Assembly (NCBI GenBank): GCA_031269535.1
Contig: JAISZA010000129.1
Location: 1 to 47,532, forward strand
DNA: 47,532 nt
Direction of reading: 5' to 3'
DNA from: Tannerellaceae bacterium
GTDB taxonomy: Bacteria > Bacteroidota > Bacteroidia > Bacteroidales > Tannerellaceae
Part shown: positions 18,165-27,104 of the stretch, piece by piece
How positions within the stretch are numbered: position 1 is the first letter of the stretch
Layout of the letters: every line of letters begins with the position of its first letter
Made by a program: the position numbers and the translations under genes
The notes under the pieces: model-generated
What the model saw: only the letters and a program-made list of their open reading frames with translations
The model's database searches: none
What the model was told of the DNA's origin: nothing

Positions 18165-18186
18165 ACCACTAAAAGATCAAGTTAAA
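18165..18186 (+). promoter_or_regulatory. Recurrent ICE leader motif, copy 4 (traE)
   Basis: ACCACTAAAAGATCAaGTTAAA, 62 bases before traE. It is followed by GGTACAGGGG..CCCCTGTACC (about 18200-18229), a 10-bp inverted repeat that may terminate or regulate between the TraD-like gene and traE. Confidence 0.55.
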
Positions 18187-18247
18187 CAATTATTCAAACC
18201 GGTACAGGGGACTATTCCACCCCCTGTACCATTAATCAAAAATTCGT

Positions 18248-18550
18248 ATGACAAAGAAAAAAATTCTTATGTCGGCGGCCTTTATCTTGGCTGCCGTATC
18301 ATCCGCTTTTGCACAGGGTAACGGTATCGGAGGTATTACCGAAGCTACCAACATGGTGACCTCGTATTTCGATCCGGGGACGAAATTAATTTACGCCATC
18401 GGAGCCGTTGTCGGCTTGATTGGCGGGATAAAAGTGTATAACAAGTTTTCTTCCGGCGACCCCGATACCTCAAAAACCGCCGCCTCATGGTTCGGTGCGT
18501 GTATCTTCCTGATTGTCGCCGCGACCATCCTCCGTTCCTTCTTCTTGTAA
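18248..18550 (+). CDS. traE: TraE conjugal transfer protein (DUF4134)
   Basis: A 100-residue membrane protein: signal-like N-terminus (MTKKKILMSAAFILAAVSSAFA), then GNGIGGITEATNMVTSYFDPG and two hydrophobic segments (LIYAIGAVVGLIGGIKVY; GACIFLIVAATILRSFF). The dual hydrophobic layout with a cleaved signal is that of the VirB2/pilin-like TraE of Bacteroidales ICEs. Length is normal and the gene intact. First gene of the main transfer operon. Confidence 0.9.
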   Translation: MTKKKILMSAAFILAAVSSAFAQGNGIGGITEATNMVTSYFDPGTKLIYAIGAVVGLIGGIKVYNKFSSGDPDTSKTAASWFGACIFLIVAATILRSFFL

Positions 18551-18575
18551 TCCATTTCAAAAACAACAAAACGAA

Positions 18576-18911
18576 ATGGAGTACAATGTAAATAAAGGCA
18601 TTGGCAAGAGCGTGGAATTTAAGGGATTGAAAGCACAATACCTGTTCATCTTCGCGGGCGGTCTGCTGGCTGTATTCGTGGTCTTTGTGATTATGTATAT
18701 GATCGGCATAGACCAGTGGGTATGTATCGGCTTCGGCGTTATCGCCGCCTCCGCGTTGGTGTGGTTGACTTTCAACCTGAATGCGAAATATGGGGAGCAT
18801 GGGCTGATGAAACTGCTTGCCAAACGGCAGCACCCGCGATACCTGATCAACCGCAAAAATTCCCGCCGCTTGTTCTGCCGACCTAAAAAGAAGGAGGTGC
18901 GATATGCGTAA
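18576..18911 (+). CDS. traF: TraF conjugal transfer protein (DUF4133)
   Basis: A 111-residue protein beginning MEYNVNKGIGKSVEFKGLKAQ with two adjacent membrane segments (YLFIFAGGLLAVFVVFVIMYM; WVCIGFGVIAASALVWLTF) and a basic tail. This matches the VirB3-like TraF that partners the VirB4 ATPase. A longer frame from 18513 would run into traE; ATG 18576 with the conserved MEYN opening is right. The stop overlaps the traG start by 8 bases. Intact. Confidence 0.9.
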   Translation: MEYNVNKGIGKSVEFKGLKAQYLFIFAGGLLAVFVVFVIMYMIGIDQWVCIGFGVIAASALVWLTFNLNAKYGEHGLMKLLAKRQHPRYLINRKNSRRLFCRPKKKEVRYA

Positions 18912-21398
18912 TGTAATGAAAGCGGCTACTATAGAAAGCAAGTTCCCTCTCTTGGCAGTGGAACACGATTGCATCATATCCAAAGACGCCGATATAACGG
19001 TAGCCTTCCGTGTCAACCTGCCGGAACTGTTCACCGTTACCAACGTGGAGTACGAAGCCATACACTCGGCTTGGGCAAAAGCTATTAAGGTTTTGCCCGA
19101 TTATTCGATTATCCATAAGCAGGATTGGTTCGTGAAAGAAACCTGTAAGCCTGAAACGGATAAAGAGGATATGAGCTTTTTATCCCGCTCGTTTGAACGG
19201 CACTTCAACGAGCGACCCTACCTGAACCATAGCTGTTTCCTGTTCCTGACAAAAACGACCAAAGAGCGAATGCGTATGCAGTCGAACTTTTCGTCGCTAT
19301 GCCGGGGGAATATTATCTCAAAAGAGGTAAACCGGGACACGGCTACACGGTTTTTGGAAGCGGTCGGACAGTTCGAGCGCATTGTAAACGATTCGGGATT
19401 TATAACTCTTACCCGCCTTACTTCGGATGAGATTACGGGAACGGAGAATGAACCCGGTTTGGTAGAGAAATACTTTGCCCTCTCGCTGGACGATACGACC
19501 TGTTTGGAAGATATGGAACTCGGAGCGGACGGGCTTCGCATCGGAGACAAAAAAGTATGCCTGCATACTATTTCCGATGTGGAGGACTTGCCCGGAACGG
19601 TCGGAACGGATATGCGGTATGAAAAGCTATCTACCGACCGTAGCGATTGCCGTCTGTCGTTCGCTGCACCCGTAGGATTATTGCTCTCGTGCGACCATGT
19701 ATATAACCAATACATTTTTCTGGACGATTCGGCGGAAAACCTGCGGAAGTTCGAAAAATCTGCCCGCAATATGCAATCCTTATCCCGCTACTCGCGAGGT
19801 AATCAGATAAACAAAGAGTGGGTGGATAAATACCTGAACGAAGCGCACAGCTTCGGACTTACCTCTGTTCGGGCGCATTTCAATGTAATGGCGTGGTCGA
19901 ATGACACGGAGCAGTTGAAACATATTCGCAACGATGTCGGTTCGCAGCTGGCACTAATGGAATGCAAACCCCGCCATAACACGGTGGATGCCGCCACGCT
20001 TTATTGGGCGGCAATGCCGGGCAATGCGGCGGATTTTCCGTCAGAGGAAAGTTTTTACACGTTTGTAGAACCTGCCTTGTGTTTCTTCACCGAGGAAACC
20101 AACTAAAGTTCGCTTTCTCCGTTCGGTATCAAGATGTGCGACCGCGTGAGCGGTAAGCCGCTCCATGTGGATATATCGGATTTACCCATGAAACGCGGAA
20201 TTACCACCAACAGGAACAAGTTCGTGTTGGGGCCATCCGGTAGCGGTAAATCCTTTTTTATGAATCACCTTGTAAGGCAATATTGGGAACAGGGTACGCA
20301 CGTTGTCTTGGTAGATACAGGTAACTCCTATCAGGGATTGTGTGAAATGGTGCGCCGGAAGACCAAAGGTCAGGACGGGATTTACTTTACCTACACCGAA
20401 GAAAATCCTATCAGCTTCAATCCGTTTTTTACGGACGATTACAAGTTCGATGTCGAAAAAAAGACAGCATCAAAACGCTGTTACTGACCCTCTGGAAGTC
20501 CGAAGACGATAAGATCACGAAGACCGAAAGCGGCGAACTCGGCAGTGCGGTTTCCGCCTATATCCAAAAGATACAGGATGACCGGAGTATCGTACCCTGC
20601 TTCAACACTTTCTACGAGTTTATGCTCGGCGACTACCGCCGGGACTTAGACGAACGGGAAATCAAAGTAAGCCGGGAAGATTTCAACATAGACAATATGC
20701 TGACTACGCTCCGGCAATACTATAAAGGCGGGCGTTTCGACTTCCTGTTGAACTCGGAGGAAAACATAGACCTCTTGAACAAGAGCTTTATTGCCTTCGA
20801 GATCGACCAGATAAAGGAGAATAAAGAACTTTTTCCGGTGGTTACGATCATCATTATGGAAGCCTTCATTGGAAAATTAAGAAGGCTGAAAGGCGTTCGT
20901 AAACAGCTGATTGTAGAAGAAGCATGGAAGGCTCTTTCATCCGCAAACATGGCTGCGTATATGCAGTATATGTATAAAACCGTCAGAAAGTATTTCGGGG
21001 AAGCCATTGTCGTAACGCAGGAAGTGGACGACATCATTTCCTCGCCGATTGTGAAAGAAGCAATTATCAATAACTCCGACTGCAAAATTCTCTTAGACCA
21101 GCGAAAATTCATGAATAGATTCGATGTAATCCAATCCCTTTTAGGTCTGACCGAAAAAGAGAAAGGACAAATCCTATCTATCAACATGGCGAACAATCCG
21201 GGGCGCAACTATAAGGAAGTGTGGTTTGGGTTGGGAGGCGTGCAATCGGCGGTGTATGCTACCGAAGTAAGCGGAGAAGAGTATTTGACGTTCACAACGG
21301 AAGAAACCGAGAAAATGGAGGTTTTCAAAAAGACGGACGAACTCGGCGGGAACTATGAACTGGCTATTAAACAGCTTGCCGAAAGCAAGCGTAAATAA
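18904..21398 (+). pseudogene. traG: TraG VirB4-type conjugation ATPase, nonsense plus frameshift
   Basis: Spans about 830 codons, the normal length. Part one (18904-20106) is the N-terminal half (SKFPLLAVEHDCIISKDAD, FERHFNERPYLNHSCFLFLT). It ends with an in-frame TAA at 20104-20106 after FFTEETN; the same frame continues SSLSPFGIKMCDR, the usual sequence here. Part two has Walker A LGPSGSGKSFFMNHLV near 20227. At an A7 tract (20456-20462) one base is missing, ending the frame after VEKK. Part three (frame of 21398) begins DSIKTLLLTLW and holds Walker B QLIVEEAWKALSS near 20915. VirB4 powers pilus assembly and transfer, so the ICE cannot self-transfer without help if these lesions are real. 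Confidence 0.9.
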
Positions 21399-21427
21399 GT
21401 ATCAATCGGGACAGCAATGTCCCATAA

Positions 21428-21448
21428 GCACTAAAAGATCATGTTAAA
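21428..21448 (+). promoter_or_regulatory. Recurrent ICE leader motif, copy 5 (first DUF3876-like gene)
   Basis: GCACTAAAAGATCATGTTAAA; the start codon of the next gene (ATG 21441) lies inside the motif. Confidence 0.55.
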
Positions 21449-21920
21449 AAGATTTAGTAATGAACAACTGGAAAAACTGTTAATCCATACGATCGGAATA
21501 AACAGCGTCCTTACCGAAGCCCTGATTTCCGGGCAAAATGAGCCTCCGTTTGAGGCAGGCACAATCGCCGGTATAGACCTCGATATTTTGGTTATCGACC
21601 CCAACGGGAAAGGTCGGCAAACCATGCGGGAAGAAGAGCCGGAAGTGAGAAACCTTGACCATCTGTGCGGCGAATGGCAGGGCGGCAAAAAGAAACCCGA
21701 CCTACTGATATTCAAGGCTGAACCCAGCTATATGGCAGCTTGGGGTAAAAAGCCGAAAGATGGTGATGCGGGCGACTGCTACCTCATCAATGAGGTAAAC
21801 GGCAACCTGTGCGTAAGTATTGGATTGGGGTTTGTGTACCTGTCCTACGATGGAGAGAGGGATGTCTTGAAGATTCATCCCGGTGGTGAGTATACACGTA
21901 CAGGGGAAACAAAAAAATAA
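21441..21920 (+). CDS. DUF3876-like protein 1
   Basis: A 159-residue soluble protein. The first half is helical and charged; the second half has LDHLCGEWQGGKKKPDLLIFK, CYLINEVNGNLCVSIGLGFVYLSYD and the closing ERDVLKIHPGGEYTR. The W...G.P.L.I, G......YD...D.L...P.GEY.R pattern is what I know as DUF3876, a small beta-rich protein encoded between traG and traI in these elements. The next gene is a shorter relative. Function unknown. Intact, starts inside leader-motif copy 5. Confidence 0.65.
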   Translation: MLKRFSNEQLEKLLIHTIGINSVLTEALISGQNEPPFEAGTIAGIDLDILVIDPNGKGRQTMREEEPEVRNLDHLCGEWQGGKKKPDLLIFKAEPSYMAAWGKKPKDGDAGDCYLINEVNGNLCVSIGLGFVYLSYDGERDVLKIHPGGEYTRTGETKK

Positions 21921-21931
21921 GGAGGTGCGCG

Positions 21932-22246
21932 ATGTTCAGCAAATGTAACGCCGCTGACCCCTGTGCCATGCATCAGGATTTTAACCTGTGGGAGATTACG
22001 GGACATTGGGTAAGTACGAGCGGTGCGCCTGCGGTAAATATCTACCGCAACACTTCCCGCAAACGGGGAGGCATCCGCTTGGAACTTACATACAACAACC
22101 CGCAGGTGGTCTGTGATTGTACGATGTACTGCGTGTTCGGTGTGCATTACATAGACCTGTACGGGCGTATCGGGATAGCTTATGACCGGGAGCGGGACGT
22201 ACTCTTGCTTTCCGCTTTCGGCGAATATGTCCGGGCAGAGGAATAG
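21932..22246 (+). CDS. DUF3876-like protein 2
   Basis: A 104-residue protein sharing the DUF3876 core with its upstream neighbour: LWEITGHWVSTSGAPAVNIY, then a strand pair, and the closing YDRERDVLLLSAFGEYVRAEE, matching YDGERDVLKIHPGGEYTR in gene 1. Extra cysteines (CNAADPCAMH, CDCTMYC) are notable. It starts 11 bases after gene 1 behind a GGAGG ribosome binding site (21922-21926). Function unknown; probably transfer-associated by location. Intact. Confidence 0.65.
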   Translation: MFSKCNAADPCAMHQDFNLWEITGHWVSTSGAPAVNIYRNTSRKRGGIRLELTYNNPQVVCDCTMYCVFGVHYIDLYGRIGIAYDRERDVLLLSAFGEYVRAEE

Positions 22247-22308
22247 CGGTAAAAGCTATTCCTCCCGCCAGCGGGCAATAGAGTATTAACAATAAAAATA
22301 GTAAAACA

Positions 22309-22929
22309 ATGAAGAAAATAATAGTAAGCCTCTTTGTAGCCCTTGCATGTTGCGGGTTTGAGGCAAAAGCACAATGGGCGGTAATCGACCCCACGAATCT
22401 TGTCCAAAACATCCTGACAGTAGGAAAGACAGCAACAACAGCAACCAATGTCATCAACTCCTTTCAGGAGATGCAGAAGATTTACAATCAGGGTAAGGAG
22501 TATTACGACAAGCTCCAATCGGTGCATAATCTGATTAAGGACGCGCGGAAAGTAAAGGAAACGGTGGAGCTGGTCAGCGAAATATCGGAGATATATTCTA
22601 CCAATTTCAACAAGATGTTGTCCGATCCCAATTTTTCACTCCGGGAGCTGGAAGCCATATCGGGTGGATATTCCAAGCTGCTGAAAGAAAGTGGGAATCT
22701 GCTTTCGGATATAAAGAATATCGTTTCTCCTTCCAACGGGCTTTCCATGACCGATGCCGAGCGCATGAACATCATCGACCAGATACATGGTAAGATGATT
22801 GAGCACCGCAACCTTATCCGCTACTTTTCGCAAAAAAGCATCTCCGTATCATTTATCTGCAGTCAGGAATCGGGCGATATGGAACGGGTACGCGCCCTGT
22901 ATGGTAATCCATCCGAAAGATACTGGTAA
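22309..22929 (+). CDS. traI: TraI conjugal transfer protein (DUF4141)
   Basis: A 206-residue exported protein with a signal peptide (MKKIIVSLFVALACCGFEAKA) and the conserved start of the mature part QWAVIDPTNLVQNI. The rest is helical coiled-coil (QKIYNQGKEYYDKLQSVHNL, VKETVELVSEISEIYS), as in VirB5-like TraI proteins of Bacteroidales conjugation. It ends GNPSERYW. traJ follows after 3 bases. Intact and normal length. Confidence 0.9.
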   Translation: MKKIIVSLFVALACCGFEAKAQWAVIDPTNLVQNILTVGKTATTATNVINSFQEMQKIYNQGKEYYDKLQSVHNLIKDARKVKETVELVSEISEIYSTNFNKMLSDPNFSLRELEAISGGYSKLLKESGNLLSDIKNIVSPSNGLSMTDAERMNIIDQIHGKMIEHRNLIRYFSQKSISVSFICSQESGDMERVRALYGNPSERYW

Positions 22930-22932
22930 GCC

Positions 22933-23927
22933 ATGGCGCTACTTGCAATAAACTTTGAGAGCCTGCATGAGATTTTACGGAATCTGTATCAGGAAATGAT
23001 GCCCTTGTGTGGCGATATGATTGGTGTCGCCAAAGGGATAGCAGGGCTGGGTGCGCTGTTCTATGTGGCTTCCCGCGTATGGCAAGCCCTCTCACGGGCA
23101 GAGCCGATAGATGTGTATCCGCTTTTGCGACCTTTTGCCATCGGGCTTTGCATTATGTTCTTCCCGACAATCGTACTCGGTACTATCAACGCTGTGATGT
23201 CGCCCGTAGTAAAAGGGACGCATACCATACTGGAATCGCAGATAGAGGATGTTACGGCATTACAAGCGGAAAAAGAAGCACTGGAATACGAAGCACGGGT
23301 ACGTGAAGGTAAAGCATGGCTGGTTGATGATGAGGTGTATGACCAAAAGATGAAAGACCTCGGAATATGGGAGAGATTATCAGCATGTGGGGTGAACGTA
23401 AATGGTACGATATGAAAATGTGGTTCCGGCAGTTAGTCCGGGATTTCTTCGAACTGCTGTTTAATGCTGCTGCCCTCACGATTGACACGTTGCGCACCTT
23501 TTTTCTGGTGGTGTTGTCAATCTTAGGGCCGCTGGCATTCGCTCTTTCCGTGTATGACGGTTTCCAATCCACGCTTACCAGCTGGCTTTCGCGCTATATC
23601 AGCGTGTACCTGTGGCTACCCGTTGCCGATTTGTTTTCGGCGGTACTGTCTAAAATTCAGGCATTGATGCTGAAAGTGGATATAGAGATGTTGAAAGACT
23701 CGTCATACGTGCCGGACGGCTCGAATGGGATCTATATCATCTTCCTTATTATCGGCATTATCGGGTACTTCTCAATACCGACCGTTGCGGGCTGGGTAAT
23801 CCAAGCCGGAGGCGGTAGCGGTACGCGCGGGGTAAACGCAGCCGCAAGCAAGGGGGCTGCCCTTGCCGGAGGTATAGCCGGAGCCGCTGCGGGGAACGTT
23901 GCCGGGCGATTATTAGGTAGGAAATAG
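22933..23927 (+). pseudogene. traJ: TraJ inner-membrane protein (VirB6-like), frameshifted
   Basis: About 331 codons when joined. The first frame (22933-23415) has LAINFESLHEILRNLYQEM, a membrane segment GIAGLGALFYVASRVW and PLLRPFAIGLCIMFFPTIVLG. It loses frame near 23370 after DLGIWE; the frame to 23927 continues IISMWGERKWYDMKMWF and holds further membrane segments (TFFLVVLSILGPLAFAL, IYIIFLIIGIIGYF) and a glycine/alanine-rich end. One base missing (or two extra) explains it. TraJ is the multi-pass channel component; a fused product is required for function. Confidence 0.88.
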
Positions 23928-23969
23928 ACAGACACATAGTGTCCTTTATTATTAAAACACTCAAAAATT

Positions 23970-24592
23970 ATGGAGTTCAAATCATTAAAAAATATAGAAA
24001 CATCATTCAAACAGATACGCCTTTTCGGTATTGTGTTCCTCTGCCTGTGCGCTGCTATTACGGGTTATTCCGTTTGGTCGTCATACAGCTTTGCCGAGGC
24101 GCAACGCCAGCGTATTTATGTGTTGGACGGGGGCAAGTCATTGATGCTTGCCCTTTCGCAAGACCTTTCGCAGAACCGTCCCGTTGAAGCGCGGGAGCAT
24201 GTTAAGCGGTTTCACGAACTATTCTTTACGCTCTCACCCGACAAAAAAGCTATTGAAAGAATGTAAACAGGGCGTTGTTCCTTGTCGATAAAAGCGCCTT
24301 CAAATACTATCAGGATATGGCTGAAAAAGGGTACTACAACCGCATCGTTTCAGGTAATATCAATCAAATTATACAGGTAGATAGTATCGCCTGTGATTTT
24401 GACAGCTACCCATACCGGGCGGTAACATACGCCAAGCAAATGATTATAAGGGAGAGCAACGTAACCGAACGCAGTTTGGTTACCCGTTGCAACCTGATTA
24501 ATTCGGTGCGTTCGGAGAACAACCCTCACGGTTTCACGATGGAAAAGTTTGAGATTGTGGAAAACCGGGACATCCCGGTAACGGAAAGGTAG
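23970..24592 (+). pseudogene. traK: TraK conjugal transfer protein (VirB8-like), frameshifted
   Basis: About 207 codons joined. The N-terminal frame has a short cytoplasmic part, one membrane segment (IVFLCLCAAITGYSVWSSY) and RVYVLDGGKSLMLA-like sequence (here RIYVLDGGKSLMLAL), reaching LSPDKKAIE. One base is missing near 24260; the other frame continues VNRALFLVDKSAFKYYQDM to MEKFEIVENRDIPVTER. The single-pass, periplasmic NTF2-like layout is that of VirB8/TraK. traL follows after 7 bases. Confidence 0.88.
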
Positions 24593-24599
24593 GTGCGGC

Positions 24600-24887
24600 A
24601 TGATACGGAAAATAATTCAACGTGTAAATGAATGGCTGGAAGACCGCTTGCGCAACCTTATCAGACCGTTAAGTCCCGATGCGCGGGTAATCGTGATTGT
24701 TACGATGCTGGTTGTCTTTAGCGGGCTTTCTATCTACATGACTGTTTCGTCCATTTACAACTTAGGAAAAGGCAAGGGACAGGAATTACAAATAGAGCAA
24801 ATAGAAACCCTTAAACTCCAAATGGAGCAACAAAGGGACAGTATTAACCGACAAAATTATCAAGAATATGAGCGAACAAGTGAATAA
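24600..24887 (+). CDS. traL: TraL conjugal transfer protein (DUF3989)
   Basis: A 95-residue protein with an amphipathic N-terminus (RKIIQRVNEWLEDRLRNLI), one membrane segment (VIVIVTMLVVFSGLSIYMTV) and a coiled-coil tail. Size, order and overlap with traM (20 bases) match TraL. Intact. Confidence 0.85.
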   Translation: MIRKIIQRVNEWLEDRLRNLIRPLSPDARVIVIVTMLVVFSGLSIYMTVSSIYNLGKGKGQELQIEQIETLKLQMEQQRDSINRQNYQEYERTSE

Positions 24888-26208
24888 TAACGGGGCGCAA
24901 CAGCCGGAGAAGCCGCCTGTGCCTGACAAGAAAGAGTCTGTAAAACCACCTAAAAAGGAGCTGACGATAGCAGAGCAGCAGAAGCGTAAAAAGATGCTGG
25001 TAATGCCGCTTTTCTTCCTCGTTTTCGGCGGTGTCATGTGGCTGATCTTCGCACCATCGGGAGATAAGGATGAAAATGTAATCGGACAATCCGGCTTTAA
25101 CGCCGAAATACCCACACCCAAAGACGAGGGTATTGTCGAGGATAAGCGCAAGGCTTACGAACAGGAAGCCATGAGGCAAAAGGAACAGGAGAGGATGCGC
25201 TCTTTGCAGGATTTTTCTTCGATGTTCGACCAAGCGCAGCAGGGTAACGAAGAGCTATCCGTTACTCCTGCATCGCCGGAATATTACGAAGCCCCGGCGA
25301 AGCGGTCAGCCAATACCGTGCAATCTTCGGCACACGCTTATCAGGATATAAATAAGCAGCCGGGAGAATGGTACGAAGAACCTGCCGGATAGAGCACACA
25401 GGAACACGCTGTCGAAGAACGTATGAATGAGTTAGAACGTAAGCTGCAAGAAGCCGAAGCGCGGAAATCCGAAGAGGACGAGCAGGTAGCCCTACTTGAA
25501 AAATCCTATGCGATGGCGGCAAAGTATATACCGGCAGGACAAACAAGCGAAAGCGATAATGCCGCCGTTCTTTCAACAAAAGACAAGGTGGACGTTCAGC
25601 CTGTAAAACAGGTACGGCACAATGTCGTATCACTGCTGGCTGCGCCAATGTCGGACGATGAGTTTTTGAATGCTTTCAGCCAGCCCCGTAATATGGGATT
25701 TTTTACCGCCGCCGGAAACGAGGGAGTACAGGATAAAAACAGCATTCGGGCGTGTGTAAACCAGACCGTAACGCTGACAAGCGGACGGGAGGTTCAGATA
25801 CGACTTTTAGAACCGATGCTGGCGGGGAAAATCCGTATTCCCGCAAGCAGTATCATTACCGGCTCGTGCAGGATCGCGGGTGAACGGTTGGATATTACCA
25901 TCAATTCCATTCAATACGCGGGCAATATAATTCCGGTAGAACTGCAAGTATATGATACGGACGGGCAGCGAGGTATTTTCATTCCAAATTCGGATGAGAT
26001 CAACGCCGCTAAAGAGGTTGCCGCACAGCTGGCACAGTCCGCCGGAACGTCTATCTCGATTACGGATAATGCAGGCTCACAGCTTGCCGCCGACGTAGGC
26101 AAAGGGCTTATTCAGGGGGCATCACAGTATGTGAGCAAGAAAATGAGCATAGTTAAGGTTACGCTGAAAGCGAACTATCAACTGCTTTTGCTTCCCAAAA
26201 CTCAGTAA
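24868..26208 (+). pseudogene. traM: TraM conjugal transfer protein (VirB10-like), in-frame TAG
   Basis: A 446-codon frame interrupted once by TAG at 25390-25392 (after EEPAG); the same frame continues STQEHAVEERMNELERK without any shift, so a single substitution such as CAG to TAG explains it. Before the stop: a charged N-terminus, one membrane segment (MLVMPLFFLVFGGVMWLIF) and a Q/E-rich linker. After it: a coiled coil (ERKLQEAEARKSEEDEQ) and the beta-rich C-terminal domain (RACVNQTVTLTSGREVQIRL, IPASSIITGSCRIAGERL), as in VirB10. Reinitiation at ATG 25423 would give a protein without its membrane anchor. Confidence 0.88.
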
Positions 26209-26235
26209 GCAAAATAACAAAACAGGTCTATGACC

Positions 26236-26258
26236 ACCACTAAAAGATCAAGTATAAA
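26236..26258 (+). promoter_or_regulatory. Recurrent ICE leader motif, copy 6 (traN)
   Basis: ACCACTAAAAGATCAagTATAAA, 20 bases before the traN ATG. Confidence 0.55.
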
Positions 26259-26278
26259 CGATTAAAAAATTAAAAGCA

Positions 26279-26941
26279 ATGAAAAAAATCTTTTTGATGC
26301 TTACCCTTTCGGTAAGCGTGTTTGCAGCCAATGCACAGGAGGTAACCGGCGAAACGGCTACCGTGATTGAAACCAAGCCCACAACGGGCGACTACTATCA
26401 GGGCTTTACCCGCCCGCTGACATTCGACAGGATGATACCGCCCTATGCGCTGGAAGTTACGTTTAATAAGACGGTACACGTTATTTTTCCTTCGGCTATC
26501 CGCTATGTCGATTTAGGGTCGGCAGATCTTCTCGCAGCGAAAGCGGACGGAACGAAAAACGTGTTGAGAGTGAAAGCCGCCCTGCGGGATTTTTCGCGAG
26601 AGAGTAATCTGTCCGTCATTACCGAAGATGGAAATTATTACACGTTTAATGTGAAGTATGCGGACGAACCAGTAAAACTATCGGTAGAAATGACCGACTT
26701 CCTGCACGATGGCGAAGCGGTGAACCGTCCGAACAATGCGCTTGCTATTTATATGCAGGAGTTGGGGCAGGAATCGCCCTTGCTTGTCAAGCTGATTATG
26801 CAGTCCATATACAAAAACAACGATCGCGAAATCAAACATATTGGCTCTAAGCGTTTCGGCATACAGTATACCCTCAAAGGAATTTATACGCATAATGGGC
26901 TGCTGTATTTCCATTTACAGCTAAAAAACTCGTCCAACTAA
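26279..26941 (+). pseudogene. traN: TraN (DUF4138), 3'-truncated at an insertion junction
   Basis: A 220-residue N-terminal part of a VirB9-like outer-membrane-associated protein usually about 300 residues long. It has a signal peptide (MKKIFLMLTLSVSVFAANA), then the family core YYQGFTRPLTFDRMIPPYALE and VTFNKTVHVIFPSAIRYVDLG. It reads normally to LYFHLQLKNSSN and then stops at TAA 26939-26941, where homologues continue with another ~80 residues. Immediately after come 15-bp tandem repeats and the GC-rich cassette, so the gene was cut by an insertion. Its 3' part and traO onward are not in the window. Confidence 0.85.
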
Positions 26942-26945
26942 ATCC

Positions 26946-26983
26946 GGAAAAACGAAACGTACGCTCTGGGAAAAACGAAACGT
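26946..26983. repeat. Two 15-bp direct repeats at the traN truncation point
   Basis: GGAAAAACGAAACGT occurs at 26946-26960 and 26969-26983 (23-base spacing). A weaker third copy, TAAACGAAATG, follows near 26996. The spacing and the place, exactly where TraN ends, suggest a mobile-element end with transposase or integrase binding sites. Confidence 0.6.
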
Positions 26984-27020
26984 GTTTTTTAGACATAAAC
27001 GAAATGCGCAAAAATCACAC

Positions 27021-27049
27021 AAAAGGCAGTTTTTTAGCTGCTTTTTTTA
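27021..27049 (+). terminator. Rho-independent terminator beyond truncated traN
   Basis: AAAAGGCAG pairs with CTGCTTTTT (one G-T wobble) around a TTTTTTAG loop, with a T-rich tail. It would stop transcription arriving from the tra operon before the minus-strand cassette. Confidence 0.65.
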
Positions 27050-27104
27050 TATAGCCTTCAAACGGCATATAAACAGTGTTCAAACGGGATAAGGAGCGGG
27101 ATAA

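Noticed and set aside
18345-19061. 238-codon minus-strand frame across traE-traG
   Set aside because: Overlaps three well-identified genes on the other strand; low-complexity R/S-rich product typical of antisense of coding sequence.
2729-25392. Stop-codon recoding (for example TAG read as Gln)
   Set aside because: TAG, TAA and TGA are all found inside broken genes together with frameshifts, and intact neighbours use the same stops normally.
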